Origin: Siphonodentalium dalli
Taxonomy: Eukaryota > Mollusca > Scaphopoda > Gadilida > Siphonodentaliidae
Length of the DNA: 64,000 nucleotides
Assembly (NCBI GenBank): GCA_032622095.1
Contig: CP136069.1
Location: forward strand, 81,552,958-81,616,957
Reading direction: 5' to 3'
Within the stretch, counting starts at the first letter, position 1; the number at the start of each line of letters is the position of its first letter. Positions 10,587 to 22,839 of the stretch are shown here, piece by piece. A program made the position numbers and the translations under genes. Below the pieces are notes generated by a model. It was given only the letters and a program-made list of their open reading frames with translations, searched no databases and was not told the DNA's origin.

Positions 10587-11019
10587 AGGTACCCAATCCG
10601 ATTAAGCACCCCTAAATTACTATTTCTTTGGCTTCAGGGGTAAAACAAATATTTGATTCGAGTCCAGGAACCCACCCATCAAAGCTCAGAGTGATCAGAT
10701 ATTGATTTTTGAAGTTTGTTATTTCTCGAGATGTGTATACTAATAATTGCCCCAGAAACACTTATTCAAACGGACGAAGATGATAACTCTAAAATCAAGT
10801 GGTAATATTAACGCAATTTTGACCGAGACCATCCTTTTGACGGCGTGCTTCTGGGCCACAAACAATAGAATTAACAAAACTTCAAAAATTGATATCTGAT
10901 CAGTGATCAGTGATCACTCTGAGCGTTGATGGGTAGGTTCCTCCACTCGAATCAAATATCTTTTACCCCCGAAGCCAAAGAAATAGTAATTTATGAGGGT
11001 CTGATCGGATTGAGTACCT
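10587..11019. mobile_element. AGGTAC-family foldback TTAA element, copy
   Basis: Starts AGGTACCCAATCCGATTAAG and ends in the inverse GAGTACCT, followed by TTAA (11020-11023). The left border is CTAA. The arms are long inverted repeats: TTACTATTTCTTTGGCTTC near the left end pairs with GAAGCCAAAGAAATAGTAA near the right, and ATTTGATTCGAG pairs with CTCGAATCAAAT. It contains a small GATCAGTGATCAGTGATCA cluster at about 10899-10917. Same family as 16388..16856. Confidence 0.8.
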
Positions 11020-11023
11020 TTAA

Positions 11024-11503
11024 AATGCAGTGCTATGGATGTAATCAGCGGTTAACAAGCTATATAATTATGTTTTTTTAAATTTATATTCTATAATTAG
11101 TGTATAAAATGAGCTCATAGAAATGTCACAGAGAAGATAATCGTTGTATGCATATTTTATTCAAGATTTAAAGAAACACTTACAATATAGCGTTAATTCG
11201 GCAATAAAATGATTTACTTGGTATTCTATGTTGGTAACTCTTCGCGACCAACTTTATTATTGCTTCTATCGTTCCAAAACAGGTGGTGTTGTAGAAAACC
11301 ACTTTTTCATATTCGATTAAAATCTCGTGGAAAACGAAGCGATCTTTCGAATTATAACAAAACTAACCCCAGCATTCTAAAACCTACTCAATATATCACG
11401 TGTTTCTTACGACATATATGTGGTGCAGCAGTAATTATCAAATTATGTTCAATTGTTGGAGGAATGGGATTATTTGAAGACATATTTGAACACATATACA
11501 GAT
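11024..11503. other. intronic sequence, nothing recognised
   Basis: AT-rich. A 101-codon frame (11209-11514) runs into the next repeat and shows no domain. Confidence 0.4.
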
Positions 11504-11884
11504 ATGCAGAATGAGGCACAGCGGGCTAGCACCGCCAAATTCACCTTCTGGGGACATCATCCTGCTTATGCCTCATCTTTTGGGAAGTATATATAGTATC
11601 AAAACATTGTTTTAGTTAATGTTTCCATTCTGGGAATTTGCATATCCCCTAATTTGCAGAAGATAAAATGCATAATCGAGGTGACTTATGGGTGAACATC
11701 ACTACTTCAACTGGGGAAATTCAATCTGATCCTACATCTGACCATAAATCTCACATAGCAGTTGAAGCCTAAGCACAAGAGGATGAATTTGGTGACGCTA
11801 GCCCGCCGTGCGAGATAGCGTCACTAAACTCACCCTCTGGGAACCTCATTCTGCAAATGGCAGACACAATATTTTGCAGGCTTG
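11504..11884. mobile_element. CAAGCCTGCAAAT-family element, partial copy
   Basis: Ends in GCAGGCTTG and shares with 36838..37453 the blocks GCAGAATGAGG, TTCACC(C/T)TCTGGG, CATCTTTTGGGAAGTATA and CCCTAATTTGCAGAAGATA. The outermost part of the left terminal repeat is missing. Confidence 0.7.
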
Positions 11885-12989
11885 GCTATACCACACTGTC
11901 CCTGAAATAAAATGACACTGTTTGTAATTGATCAGATATGTCCATAAAAAAATGAAAATTTGAGTTTAATAACTGTATTTTCCCTAATAACATACGGGCA
12001 ATACCATGTGTGCCAATATATAACAAAAAGAGCAGCAGTACCGATCATGCAATTCGCGGCGTTATATCAGTCATTCAGAAGATCGGCCGTGGAGACGCAA
12101 CCGTGACTCAATTTATCTCGAATTAAAAGCCACATATCTGATTCCATTTAAACGTAGGAATGTCAGACACCATATATCGTACATGCAAATATATACGGCG
12201 ACTTTAAATCTTCAAACTGATAACTGTCACACGAACAATAGCCTCGTCTATGGAACGAACCAAATAGAGACATCCAATCGCTCGCGATTTTCCAGTCCCG
12301 TGATTTCGCGATAGTCCAATTATAGTTGAGAGATAACATGCCATGTCCGCCCGACGCCCAAACTGACGTTGACAGAATCATCCATCACTGTTCTAAATAT
12401 GGCGTTGTTCACAAGAAAGTTTTCCGATCAGCAACGAGACTGCGTGATTGGTGTTCGATACAGTAACGAAAATCATTGTCTGTCGCAACTCAATCTAAAC
12501 TCTATGTCACCATTTAATAGTATACTTCTACGTCTCCACAATATGTGCTATGAGGCAGAACAACAGATTATCCTTCCGCGCAGAGGTCGAACGATTTCTG
12601 TCGCAAATAACAATGTTAAATCGTGCCATGTGAGAACTCTGGAGTGGGCAGCGCTGTCAAACTATCAGACGGTTTAAACCTTCATGCAGCATCTCGATTG
12701 TCACTGAACAATATGATCGACATCTATACTTATTCTCAATTGTGTATACGGGGCGACAGGATGACGGCCTGTATTGGCCATGCCGCTCCTATGCAAATTT
12801 ATAGGATATATCATTATGTTTTTGTATTATGTATTTAAGGATTAACCAAACCAGTCTAATATGGCCTCCAGGGATATGTTTATAAAATTTTTAAATTGGT
12901 AGAAAAGTATCAAAAACGTCACAAAATTCAAAGAAAACAACAATCCGTGTATCATATTTAGTTAACAACACTATACTGGTAGCAGATTA
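11885..12989. other. intronic sequence without recognised features
   Basis: Overlapping short frames at 12163-12838 on both strands resemble no family I know. No splice-bounded coding segment in the minus-strand frame expected for the surrounding gene. Confidence 0.4.
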
Positions 12990-13645
12990 AAACAAATATA
13001 GCACATACTTACCAACCACACTCTTGACTTTGTGCGCACGTACAGACAAAACAGTCAGCTAATTTCCATAAAAGAAAGTACATCAGGATTCAGGAGAACT
13101 CCATAAGAAACGCTTTGTTGAGAAATCCACATTTTATAGTATATAACAAAACGTATTTAATTTAAATTTTCCAAAGCCAGGGTATGTGTTATGGCTCAAC
13201 TTCACCAGAAACCAAACAGTTGGATTTGACTGTGATTGTAATTGTGCAAGGTCAGATTCCCTCAGCAAGCCAGCTTATATTTTAACATGGCCAGCCTGGT
13301 CTAAATCCCAATCAGGATTAATCAAGAGATTACTCAATGAAAAAATTCCCACCAGCAAGTTTACAATGGATGCAGTCATTGCCAAATACTGCTGTGTGAT
13401 ATCTGGTTGTGTCATTTCAAAATTTGATCACTCGCTTCAAAAACATGAGAATTAAATAATGTTTTGTGCTGTAATATATGGATTTCTTAACAAAGCATTC
13501 TTGACAGAGAACTCACCAACCAGGATTCAGTTTTGTTTGTGGAAATTTCTCAACAACAGACCCTGTAAGTGTGCACAAAGTCAGATTCCAGTTCGGAAGA
13601 AAGTATCACATATTTCCAATTTCTGTCACAGGTAAAGTGTTATTT
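12990..13645. repeat. diverged foldback repeat
   Basis: GACTTTGTGCGCACGTACAG (from about 13026) pairs with the reverse complement of CTGTAAGTGTGCACAAAGTC (about 13564), and GCTTTGTTGAGAAATCCA pairs with TGGATTTCTTAACAAAGC. Arms of about 150 bp flank a spacer that includes an 89-codon frame with no recognised domain. Confidence 0.5.
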
Positions 13646-13879
13646 ACTATATATAATATAAGTATAGTTGTTTTTAGCTTCTCATGTGAAGTTTGTGCCA
13701 TTTTTTTCTCTATTTAAAAAATTACCCAAATTTGAACCGGAGTCCACATTGGAGTGCTTTGGTTAAGCCTTAATTTGTGCAAATAAACAATCCAATCCAT
13801 ATACATAAAGGCCTAGTTACGCAGATATTATTCAGCAGGTCATTCCCTCACCATATGCAGGGTGTATAATATATAGCGG

Positions 13880-14025
13880 ATCTACAACGAGTCCCTAGTT
13901 TATATCGGAATTTACAAAAAGAGTCCAGTAAATTAGGTATGGACCGAGCCTTTGGCGAGGCCCAGACCTAATTTACTGGACGAGTTTTTGTTAATTCCGC
14001 TATAAACTGGGGACGAGTTGTAGAT
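13880..14025. mobile_element. 146-bp hairpin MITE
   Basis: Near-perfect inverted arms of about 58 bp: CAGTAAATTAGGT (left, inner) pairs with ACCTAATTTACTG, and TCTACAACGAGTCCC pairs with GGGGACGAGTTGTAGA. The loop is about 24 bp. The arms contain ACAAAAACTCGTCC-like motifs that recall the ACTACAAAACTCGTC repeat of the foldback element at 30079..36326. Confidence 0.8.
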
Positions 14026-14582
14026 TATATTTATTACATGATCCAAAACCTCGACAAAACAAACTTAAATCAACAAATGGGACGCCAAACTAACATCGGC
14101 CTCTACAAGGCATGGGATGACGTTTCACTTAACTATGCGTTGCTTGTCCGCGTACAGAAATAGTCCCAGATAAATAAATACTCTTTGGCGTATTTAATAG
14201 CGTTTGTTTAATGACACAACTTTTCAAACTCTTCATTCCTTATAGTTTGTTGGAAAAAACTATTGGAAGACATAGATTTTGAGACGTAGCATAAGGAATG
14301 TAAAAAGACAACAAACCGGAAGTCAAAGGTCACCTGGCATTATCTCCTGTTATTAAACGAACGTTTAATATCACAATTTATAGAATGGGTTTATTGAATG
14401 GAATAAGGGTAGGATCATGTAATAAATAAGACTTCTACACGTAATATTTACAAGACGTTATAACATATAATCGGGAATACTGCACTCTTATGGTGGAATT
14501 GTTATTAGTATTACTTTAGTTCGCACTATATGAGTATTTTTTAAGCGACCTGGTGTTATAAACCATTAACTATCATTTCTAC
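14026..14582. other. spacer, nothing recognised
   Basis: AT-rich sequence with no repeat ends or coding signal. Confidence 0.4.
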
Positions 14583-14827
14583 GGTCTTGTAAGTTACACC
14601 TATAATTTTGTTATAGTATCTCGACATTCTAATGAAATGCGCAGTCCCGACCGAGTAACTTCCAATGCGGAATCTAAATTAAGATCGTGTTCAGAATGTG
14701 AACATTTACCTTATGTTAAGCACGCACATGATGTTTTTTTTAAATATGTTTATATATAACATGGCTATTAAGTTGGCTGCTCCTTAGGTTTTAAGACGAA
14801 AATACCGATATTCAATATTTTGGGGGG
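14583..14827 (+). repeat. direct duplication, copy A
   Basis: Shares GGTCTTGTAA, GAGTAACTTCCAATGCGG, GCTATTAAGTTGG and AAGACGAAAATACCGAT in the same order and orientation with 15461..15760. Confidence 0.8.
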
Positions 14828-15059
14828 ATACATGGCTAAAATATGTCAAATAATAATATCAATATGGTGTCACAAGAAGCTTGTACAGAAAAAAATATTC
14901 AAATCGGTTCATATTTGTCAAAGTTATTAAGTCAGACAGAATTTTAAAAGTTAAAATAAGTCGAAAATGAGGTGTAATATTACGAAAAACAGTCTGAGCC
15001 AATCCCTAGCCGCATCATGTAGAGAGGGTATTGTGAGAAGCATGTATACGGCCAGTAAC

Positions 15060-15430
15060 GACTGGCTGCAGGTAAACCTCACGGCAGGCCGAATCGTCAT
15101 CGGTACCGACCGGCATAGGCTTACTATCACATTATTCCACTCCAGAAAATGCTTAAATTTAAACTATTCAAGAATGTTGAACGCCATATATATAGTGTTA
15201 AAATATGTAAAATAACGTTACATCGTGGTAATTAACACTGAATAACATGTGCTTGATATCATGCCGGCTTATGGCCGGTACATATGGCCGGTACCGACTG
15301 CCTGCACGGATAATTTCCATCATGTTGGTACTGAGTTGCCTGTATCGACCGGTGCTGACAGACTGTTGGCATGCATGTGCCAGCACTGCCGGTATGAACC
15401 AGATTGCGACCGGTACCGGCCGGCACCGGC
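15060..15430. repeat. cluster of CCGGTACCGG-type palindromes
   Basis: GGTACCGACCGG, GGCCGGTAC, CGGTACCGACTG, GACCGGTACCGGCCGG and CACCGGC recur in a GC-rich patch between the two copies of the direct duplication. The short frames here on both strands follow this symmetry and are not credible genes. Confidence 0.65.
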
Positions 15431-15460
15431 ATATTCCAACTTCCAATGCGGCATGTTTAG

Positions 15461-15760
15461 GGTCTTGTAATTTACATGATTGTATAACAGTTTTATAGTA
15501 TATATTGACACCAGGTCTCGCCATTCCGAACAATGGAATGCGCCGAGGTGTCCCGAGTAACTTCCAATGCGGAATCTAAATTGAGGTGTACAGAATGTGA
15601 AAATGTACAGCATGGTAGGCACGCACCTGACGTTTTAAAAATATGTTAATTTACTGCGACCAGCCTGAAGTTGTCATATCTAAACCTGGCTATTAAGTTG
15701 GTTGCTCCTTTGGTTTTGAGACGAAAATACCGATTTTAAAGCTCGATCTGAGTTTGGGGA
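15461..15760 (+). repeat. direct duplication, copy B
   Basis: Diverged second copy of 14583..14827, about 880 bp downstream in the same orientation. It has extra sequence, including a CCATTCCGAACAATGG palindrome (from about 15521). Confidence 0.8.
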
Positions 15761-16082
15761 TATATCACCATTTCGATAAGTAATGAGAATCTGTTCACAC
15801 ACATATAAGCAATGAACATTCCAACTGCCTATACTAAGCATCCATAAATCCGATACACACATCTATACACCGCGTTTCATCCATCTTTCTCATAATCAAT
15901 GTTTTAGGTTCTATGTGTAATAAATATATTCTAATAATACGCCAATTTTTGAAGAATATAACAAAGTTGCTGTTGTTGAGAAAAGTATCTTCTTTCCTAT
16001 ATTTAAGCCGGAAAGCCTGTGTCAATGATATGAAAATCAGCGAATATCGGCATGCATATAGGCCGAGTAGTCTGAATGAAGC
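15761..16082. other. spacer, nothing recognised
   Basis: AT-rich. Overlapping short minus-strand frames without domains. Confidence 0.4.
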
Positions 16083-16297
16083 ACAGTAATGCCTTAAATA
16101 ATCGACTCCTTAACCACAGCAGAATTATGGGTAATTTTTCCGGATTTAGTCGGAAATATGGCTTGTTGGCATTCATCGGAAAACTCTCACTGAGAGCTTT
16201 CCGATGAATGTCAACAAGCCATATTTCCGACTAAATCCGGAAAAATTACCCATAATTCTGCTGTGGTTAAGTAGTCGACTATTTAGGGCATTACTGT
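16083..16297. mobile_element. near-perfect 215-bp palindrome (young hairpin MITE)
   Basis: Arms of about 107 bp meet with essentially no loop at about 16190 (CTCTCACTGAGAG). Ends are ACAGTAATGCC and GGCATTACTGT. Only a handful of mismatches separate the arms, which implies a recent insertion or arm homogenisation. No clear target duplication. Confidence 0.85.
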
Positions 16298-16387
16298 ATA
16301 AGTGACAACTTAAAATATTTTTGATAGTAAAGTGAATGTCTTCAAAGTAGTGAATGATACAAGTCGTGGAACATAGTGGATGTTTAA

Positions 16388-16856
16388 AGGTACTCAACCC
16401 GATAAAACTCCTCTCAATTACTATTTCAATGGCTTCGGGGGTCAAAAATATTTGATTCGAGTCGAGGAAGTCACCCATCAAAGCTCAGATTTGTTAGATA
16501 TCGATTTTAGAAATCTATTATTTTTCATTATCGGGAATACTATCTGGCCCAGAACTCAATCAAAATTGCGTTAAAATTACCACTTGATTTTAGAGTTATT
16601 CACCCTTGTCTGTTTGAATAGATTTGGAGTACACATCCAGAGCAGATTACGGCAGTTATTAGTACTGATCTCGAGAACATAACAAATTTGAAAAATCAAT
16701 ATCTAATAACTCTGAGCTTTGTTTGATGGGTTCCTCGACTCGAATCAAATATTTTTTACCCCCAAAGCCAAAGAAATAGTAATATAGGACCCTCTGATCG
16801 GATTGTTGTTGTTGGAATCTGTTGAGATGGGGACCCTCTTTACGGGTTGAGTACCT
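16388..16856. mobile_element. AGGTAC-family foldback TTAA element, complete copy
   Basis: TTAA direct repeats (16384-16387 and 16857-16860) flank AGGTACTCAACCCG at the left and CGGGTTGAGTACCT at the right. Inverted internal arms pair ATTTGATTCGAGTCGAGGA with TCCTCGACTCGAATCAAAT and AATTACTATTTC with GAAATAGTAAT. No coding capacity. Confidence 0.85.
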
Positions 16857-16860
16857 TTAA

Positions 16861-18934
16861 ATGTCACTAATATGGGACGAAACCGGTTTACCCTTTCTAT
16901 AATAAATTGATTCTCCATCCAAGTTATAAGTGTTTACATTGGGATGGTATAATGTTCATTTGGAGGGGTGTCCAGGTACTAAAAGCAGACTACAGGCAGA
17001 AAAAACAGTAGATACAAGAGAAGAATGATTCTAATATTCATGTAGGTGGGACATTGCACGACGTTACGGTCGCGGAAGTCATGCTCCATATAGTGCAAAC
17101 GGCTCCCAATTTTACTAGCAAATTATGTATTAGCATTTAGTACCCCAATCTGTATAAAACATCAAGAGATCTTGACAAATATTCACTTGAATGTGTGGTA
17201 AAATCGTCCGTTCACGAGTAAGAATAACGGCATCTTTCAGATTCAACTAGAGGGTCGTGTTCTCAGAGAAGAGGTTGGTTTGCTCGCGTAATTGTTTACA
17301 GCGCGAGGTGCTTTGTGGTTCTTCATACGGCAGAATCAGCAATCTGTCTCGTGAATGATCCGGTTCATAAAGCTGCGATTAGATTTGAATGTGTTTGGCA
17401 CCACAAAGAAGCGAACTTCAATATCCGACGAAACATAACGTGATCCGGTACCCGACCTGTCTGTCGTTGCTAAGCGTTTAATTGGTAGTCATGCAACCTT
17501 TTCGTCCTTGATAAACGTTTACTCATACACACAGTACTTAGCAAGTTTTTTGGAGCAGACAATATAGAAATGTCAAGACCCGGGAGCTGCTAACTTCAAA
17601 CTTCAGTCGCTATATGAGCACATGTGGGATTCACGATGGCCGGGGAATTATTTTTGGCCAATTGTTTGGCCATTTCTGAATTGTTCGGCCATTTTTCAGA
17701 AAGTTTGGCCAAATTTAATAACTAAAAATTATGGGTAGGCCTATAATGAGCAACAGTCAAAAGATTCACGTTATCGGCAAACCTTTTCGCATATGCATTA
17801 GGTTTAATCATGGAGTAAGTTTTTATTAATTTGATAACAAAAAAATAAGATTTGAGTGAAAAAAACAGCTTGAATCTATCCCAGATTACGTGTCTATAAA
17901 ATTTCATAAGCGCCTGTGTATAAAGTCAAAATGTATATAGTCTGTTTGATGGACGTGATAATGTCGAGCCATGTTGTTTGCATGTCGCAATACACTTATT
18001 CTTATTTGTTAGTTCCCACTCTTATTTATCCAAATATTGGCAAATTCCCCGTGGAGACAACTATATCGCGTGGCAAGCTCCTGTATGCCATAGTACACGG
18101 TACCCTTGTCACTTTAAATATTTACACGGGTCTAGCATGTCTTTCCGTTGGGAAATTATGGTTGAAGAAGTTGCTATTTATCAATAAATTTCTAAAATGT
18201 TTGGGGACAACACGAGGGAGGGATTTGGTGCGGTTACACATCAGTGTACATGGACCTATAGACTGCAACCGAACTACTGCAAAAAGTATAGAGAACCAAA
18301 TAACCCGTATCTTGGTTCTTCAAACTGACCTCAATTGCGGAACCAATGTAGGTTCTTCGTGACAAAAACCCTTTGATTCTTCGTTGGAATGGTGTTGAAC
18401 CTAACCAAGAATCTTAATCTTATTCACTCTCGCCTCATCCTCCCTCTCTCCTCACCCTCCCTCTCGCCTCACCCCCCCCCCCGCGGAATATTGTCCATTG
18501 TGATCTCAACTATAATCTCCTTTCAAAACTTCTCCTCAATTTTCCTTTCACGTTCTCTCCTTCCCACCCTCCCTGTTTCGCCGTCTCTCTCGACACCATA
18601 TGCATCTCTCTAACATTATATTTCCATTCTTTCCCGTCCGATCCCACCTCTCCAATGAATGAAGAGGGGCACACAACAAAAGGGGAGCAAAATTAAAATA
18701 AGCCCCTGTGCTTGTTGTTTAATCCCCTTGACAATAATTCCGTTAATGTATACACCCACTATTGTTACGACTTAAGTTTGAATTGATGTTATTTACCTGT
18801 AAATGTATGCTATCAGTAATAGAAAATAAATAATTTACACCAACCAATAATCAATTCGTTTAGACTACACCATATAGCGTAGAACAAATAAAAGAACCCA
18901 ATATTGTTGTCTCTTCACGAACCTAAGCATTCGG
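16861..18934. other. intronic sequence with minor simple repeats
   Basis: Includes a short run of TTGGCCATTT/TTTGGCCAA motifs (17650-17715) and a pyrimidine-rich CCTCCCTCTC tract with a C-run (18430-18482, 18540-18600). A 148-codon frame at 17916-18362 has no recognised domain, and low-grade GGTTCTT repeats overlap its end. Nothing else supported. Confidence 0.45.
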
Positions 18935-19380
18935 ATATGATAATGAATGATGATGATGATTACGAGACGACAAAGATGATGACGAAGACGACGATGACGA
19001 CACTGACGATGATGGGCGGTGATGACATCGAAGACGACGGAGATGACGACGACTAAAATGACGATGACGATAACAATGTGGATGCAGGACGATGCAAATG
19101 ATGATGATGATGATGATGATGATAATGATGACGACAACGATGATGATGATGACGACGACGATGACGAGGCGTAGGGGACGATGACGATGGCAACGACCAT
19201 AACTATGACGACAACGACAATGATGGACGACGATGACGTCGTTGATGATGATGAACATGATGATTATGATGGTGACGATGATGAACATGATGATTATGGT
19301 GATGATGATGATGATGATGATGGTGATGATGAAGAGGATGAAGAGGATGAAGATGATGATGATAATGATGATGACGATTA
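18935..19380. repeat. compound GAT/GAC trinucleotide microsatellite
   Basis: About 445 bp of ATG/ACG/GAC triplets with scattered interruptions. It yields open frames on both strands (Asp/Met-rich on plus, His- or Ser/Ile-rich on minus) solely because the period is three. Confidence 0.9.
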
Positions 19381-19835
19381 CACAAACAAAGGACAGGTGG
19401 TGCATGGCGATGATGGTAATGCAACCCAGTCGTATGTCTACGGATTTTGAAAACAATATTCGGAAAAATATTCATTTGAATGCATGGCATTGCTGATTAC
19501 ATATATAACATTTAGGCGCATACACACTAGAGCCTCAAGTCAATATACGTCCGGGAATGACCTATATCACAAGGGCAAATTGGTCAGATTGGAGTTCGGA
19601 GAACATATTTCGTTGAATTACACGGATCAGTCACCCCTATATAGCATCATCTTGTCCCAGTGGCCCACAACTTCGAATTCCAATACCCAGATAGTTATCG
19701 ACAGATCAGATATAATGAGTTACGGAATTAGTTTTATATGGATGCGTGCATACCCTGCATTCCGTTAGTCAATGCTGATCTAACTGATTCTATCTCAATG
19801 GAACCATAGTCTATATGACGATCAGATGCGCAACC
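19381..19835. other. spacer, nothing recognised
   Basis: A 94-codon plus-strand frame (19484-19768) has no recognised domain. Confidence 0.4.
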
Positions 19836-20353
19836 AGATCATGACATGAATATCTACTCTGGCTAACGTCCGGAGAGATCATATTCCACCAATACAAAAC
19901 CTTGGAACTTTTTGAAGTTTTGACAGGGAAACCGTATAAAGTAGAAAAATAACGCGGGGAATATATTTCTTAGTTATTATCTGTTCCTTATAGTAATGTA
20001 CTTCACTGTCTATAGGTGAAGGTCCCAACTCAAATTTTTACGATTTGAGTGTATTTGTGAGCGATTTTGTGTTGTTTCACTTACAATTACGGAATATCTA
20101 CTGGGTAATTAATTCGATGTTTATTGCGATATCAGCCCACAAGAGAAAATCATGAAGTTTTGAGTTGGGACATTCACCTGCAGTGAAGTACATTGTTAAG
20201 GAAGAGATAACAAGTAAGAAATTTATTCCGCGCGTAATATTTTCGACTTTATAAGATTCCCTGTCAAAACTTCAAAAAGTTCCAAGGTTTTGTACTGGTG
20301 GAATATGACCTCTATACGGGCGTTAACAAGAGTAGGGATTTATGGCATGATCT
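19836..20353. mobile_element. 518-bp foldback element, copy 1
   Basis: Inverted arms of about 200 bp: AGATCATGACATGAA, CTACTCTGGCTAACG and CCACCAATACAAAACCTTGG at the left pair with the reverse complements of GGCATGATCT, CGTTAACAAGAGTAG and CCAAGGTTTTGTACTGGTGG at the right. The centre differs from the arms. Second copy at 53315..53826. Confidence 0.8.
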
Positions 20354-20682
20354 AAAGCTCAACATAACACACGTGACATATATACAGGATCTCTCATATA
20401 GATCTCGCAAACATATACAGTTATAAGGTTAAAATGGCCTGTTCTACCAATATTTTCCAAGCAGGCATGTTTCGCTTTAAATTTTGATTCTGGTCTAGAA
20501 CATAACACTTTTAAACCGAAAGACATTCCATGATATTGAATTTACAACCCATTTTATTTCATTTATGTGCGAAGATTTCGAGGGACAGCAATTACTTTTG
20601 GCACTCAGCAATAACACTATATATGACCTTATGTCAATTTATTTGGTATTTATATATCAAGTTTATAATTATATCATACTAG
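20354..20682. other. spacer, nothing recognised
   Basis: AT-rich, no repeat ends. Confidence 0.4.
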
Positions 20683-21008
20683 CTGATGTGCCCGACTTCA
20701 TCCGGGTATTTGGGGATTTCTTTGTCTTGGCAAAATATACAGCCTCTGGACAAACACTTATTCGATCGGCCCAGAAACATGACAAGGTCAAGGACACGGT
20801 CTCACATGAAATTGGACCCGCCCATATTGTTTCCGGGATCAAAGTAGGCCTACATACCAAATTTGAGTCGGATCGTCGAGCCGTTTTCGAGTCTATAAGA
20901 CACATATATACAACATACACACACCCCCACACACCCCCACCCTCCCTCACACACACACACACCCTCACACACACACGCACACACAGACAGAAGTTCCAAA
21001 ATATATAA
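20683..21008 (+). mobile_element. CTAGCTGATGTGCCCGACTTC repeat with CA-rich tail
   Basis: Begins at CTAGCTGATGTGCCCGACTT and ends TTCCAAAATATATAATA after a long CACACA tract (about 20920-20985). It shares CCCGCCCATATTGTT, GGGATCAAAGTA and CATACCAAATTTGAG with the copy split by the giant foldback element (29771..30078 plus 36327..36458). Such repeats commonly represent short non-autonomous retroelement copies, but no coding part is present to prove it. Confidence 0.65.
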
Positions 21009-22560
21009 TATATTTGAGATTCAACATCTTTACAGTATAGAACAAAGAAAACAGTTATAAGTGGCATTAAATTATATTTTTTCTGTTGTTTTTGTCACTG
21101 GAGGTCTGGAAATCTGAATATAGCATTAAATCACTAATTTCGTCGAAATTAATTTGTCAAAGAAGGTCGGCGAAAGTTGGTGCGGCGTTCCGAATTGGTG
21201 TGTTTGAGCTTTCTCTTCCGGTTTCACATGGTAGGCTCTGTTATATAAAAGACTTAAAAGTGTAAATGAGGTACCTGTAATATGCAACGCGATGCAGTAC
21301 AGTGTATTGCAACCATGTTATTATGTATGGCAATACCGGTTCTGGAACTATAGCAGAATATAGTCACTAAAGATCTGATCAGAAATTATTTATGGAACCC
21401 TCACTGGAAATCAAGAACGATATACACAATAGCGTGTCGGTGGTTTTGTGTGTATTCCGCTACAACGAATGTGTGTATAGAAGGAACTATGAAGGGGATG
21501 CGTGTGTGTCCACCTCCTGGACATTAGTTGAAATTTTCAACACATGGGTATTTCATGCCTGGCACAACATCAGTTGGAAATTTCCGATCGATATTGCTAA
21601 ATGTCCAACAGTTGGGAAAAAATCCAATCATATAGGGGGCTGTCAGGTTGGAAATATCCAACATTTGTGAAGCTTGAGAAAGATTTTGTGCCCACTTTCA
21701 AAGGGATTTGAAGTCTCCTCGCATGTTATTCTTTGGTGTATCGAACATTTGGCCGTCAAACTTCTGGATATTGCAACGGACGGGAACTATTGTTTTTTAA
21801 AAACCGGCACACTACAACGCCAAAGCCAACATTAAGATGTTATTTATGCAGCTGGGCTATTCGAACGCAGTGGAGTGATACACTTTACATTCCAATATTT
21901 TAGCAAGAAAAACGTTGGCCGAAACTCGTTTTCATTAAAAACAAACGACCTGTCTTTACACGCGTGAAATAGGATCATTAATCAAGAAATCGCGATGACT
22001 GCCTCGATGGCAGCGAAATTGGATCTCACAGGCAATATTGTCTCATCCCGTGTAACAAACGACCGAAAATAACATTAATCGACAGGGAAAATAGTCGCGA
22101 AATGAAATTAATACGCCGTTACCTCTTAAAGAAGCTTTTGGCAATACGTGAATTCCAAATCAGGTAATGGCGCGTTTGTGAAAATATCATCATTCCGCTC
22201 AAACTCGCAGTAATTTCATGATCAAAACCGTAGAGCGTCAAGAAATCAATTGCTACATCTGTGACTGATTTCGAATGCTTGTAGTGATGTGTGTACATTG
22301 TGGCGAACTTGTAAAGTAGCCAATCGAAATAATTGTTCCATATATAATCAACGTGGTTTATCGAGATTCCTAATTCTGGATCGCCTATCGTCACAAGATT
22401 TCTTGATGTATTCATTTGGCTGCCAGTCGCTGAGTGGGTTGGATTCTTCAACTATCAACAACGAGGGTGAACTTTTTGCAATATGTGCAATTTGTGTACC
22501 ATTTGGTCTTCGTGCATGTGTGTACCATCGCACACGTAGAGTGAGAAACAATACTGTTGT
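21009..22560. other. intronic sequence, largely unannotated
   Basis: A degenerate AGTTGGAAATTTCC-type repeat occupies about 21530-21670. The rest, including overlapping frames at 22119-22597, shows no domain or splice-bounded exon. Confidence 0.4.
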
Positions 22561-22580
22561 TATTGGTGGGACACACATGT

Positions 22581-22640
22581 ATAACGTCATGTTATAACGT
22601 CTCTATATTATGTTATAACGTCTCTATATTATGTTATTGC
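22581..22640 (+). repeat. small minisatellite, 24-bp unit
   Basis: Units built on ATGTTATAACGTCTCTATAT repeat about 2.5 times. It is followed by AATAAACAATCTCTCTATCT, which resembles the end of a retroelement or LTR, but no partner was found. Confidence 0.6.
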
Positions 22641-22839
22641 ATATAGTGTTGTATATAAAGTCTCAATTGAGTGGAGGAATAAACAATCTCTCTATCTACT
22701 CATTTAAAAAAAAACATTAGAACACACATGCACAGCACAACAGTAAAACGTGAAAATTCAACTTTCGAAACTGAAACACGAAATACCTATATGATTTCAC
22801 TATATCTATCCATCCATAAGACATGCGGAGCAAGAGGTG

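Noticed and set aside
18923-19496. Asp/Met-rich, His-rich or Ser/Ile-rich proteins
   Set aside because: Products of the GAT/GAC trinucleotide run, open on both strands in several frames.
20669-21067. Minus-strand ORF with a VCVCVRVCV-type Cys-rich tract as a secreted peptide
   Set aside because: The Cys run is translation of the CACACA tract in the dispersed repeat.
22581-22700. Solo LTR end
   Set aside because: The AATAAACAATCTCTC-type end is suggestive, but no second LTR, primer-binding site, polypurine tract or target duplication could be found.
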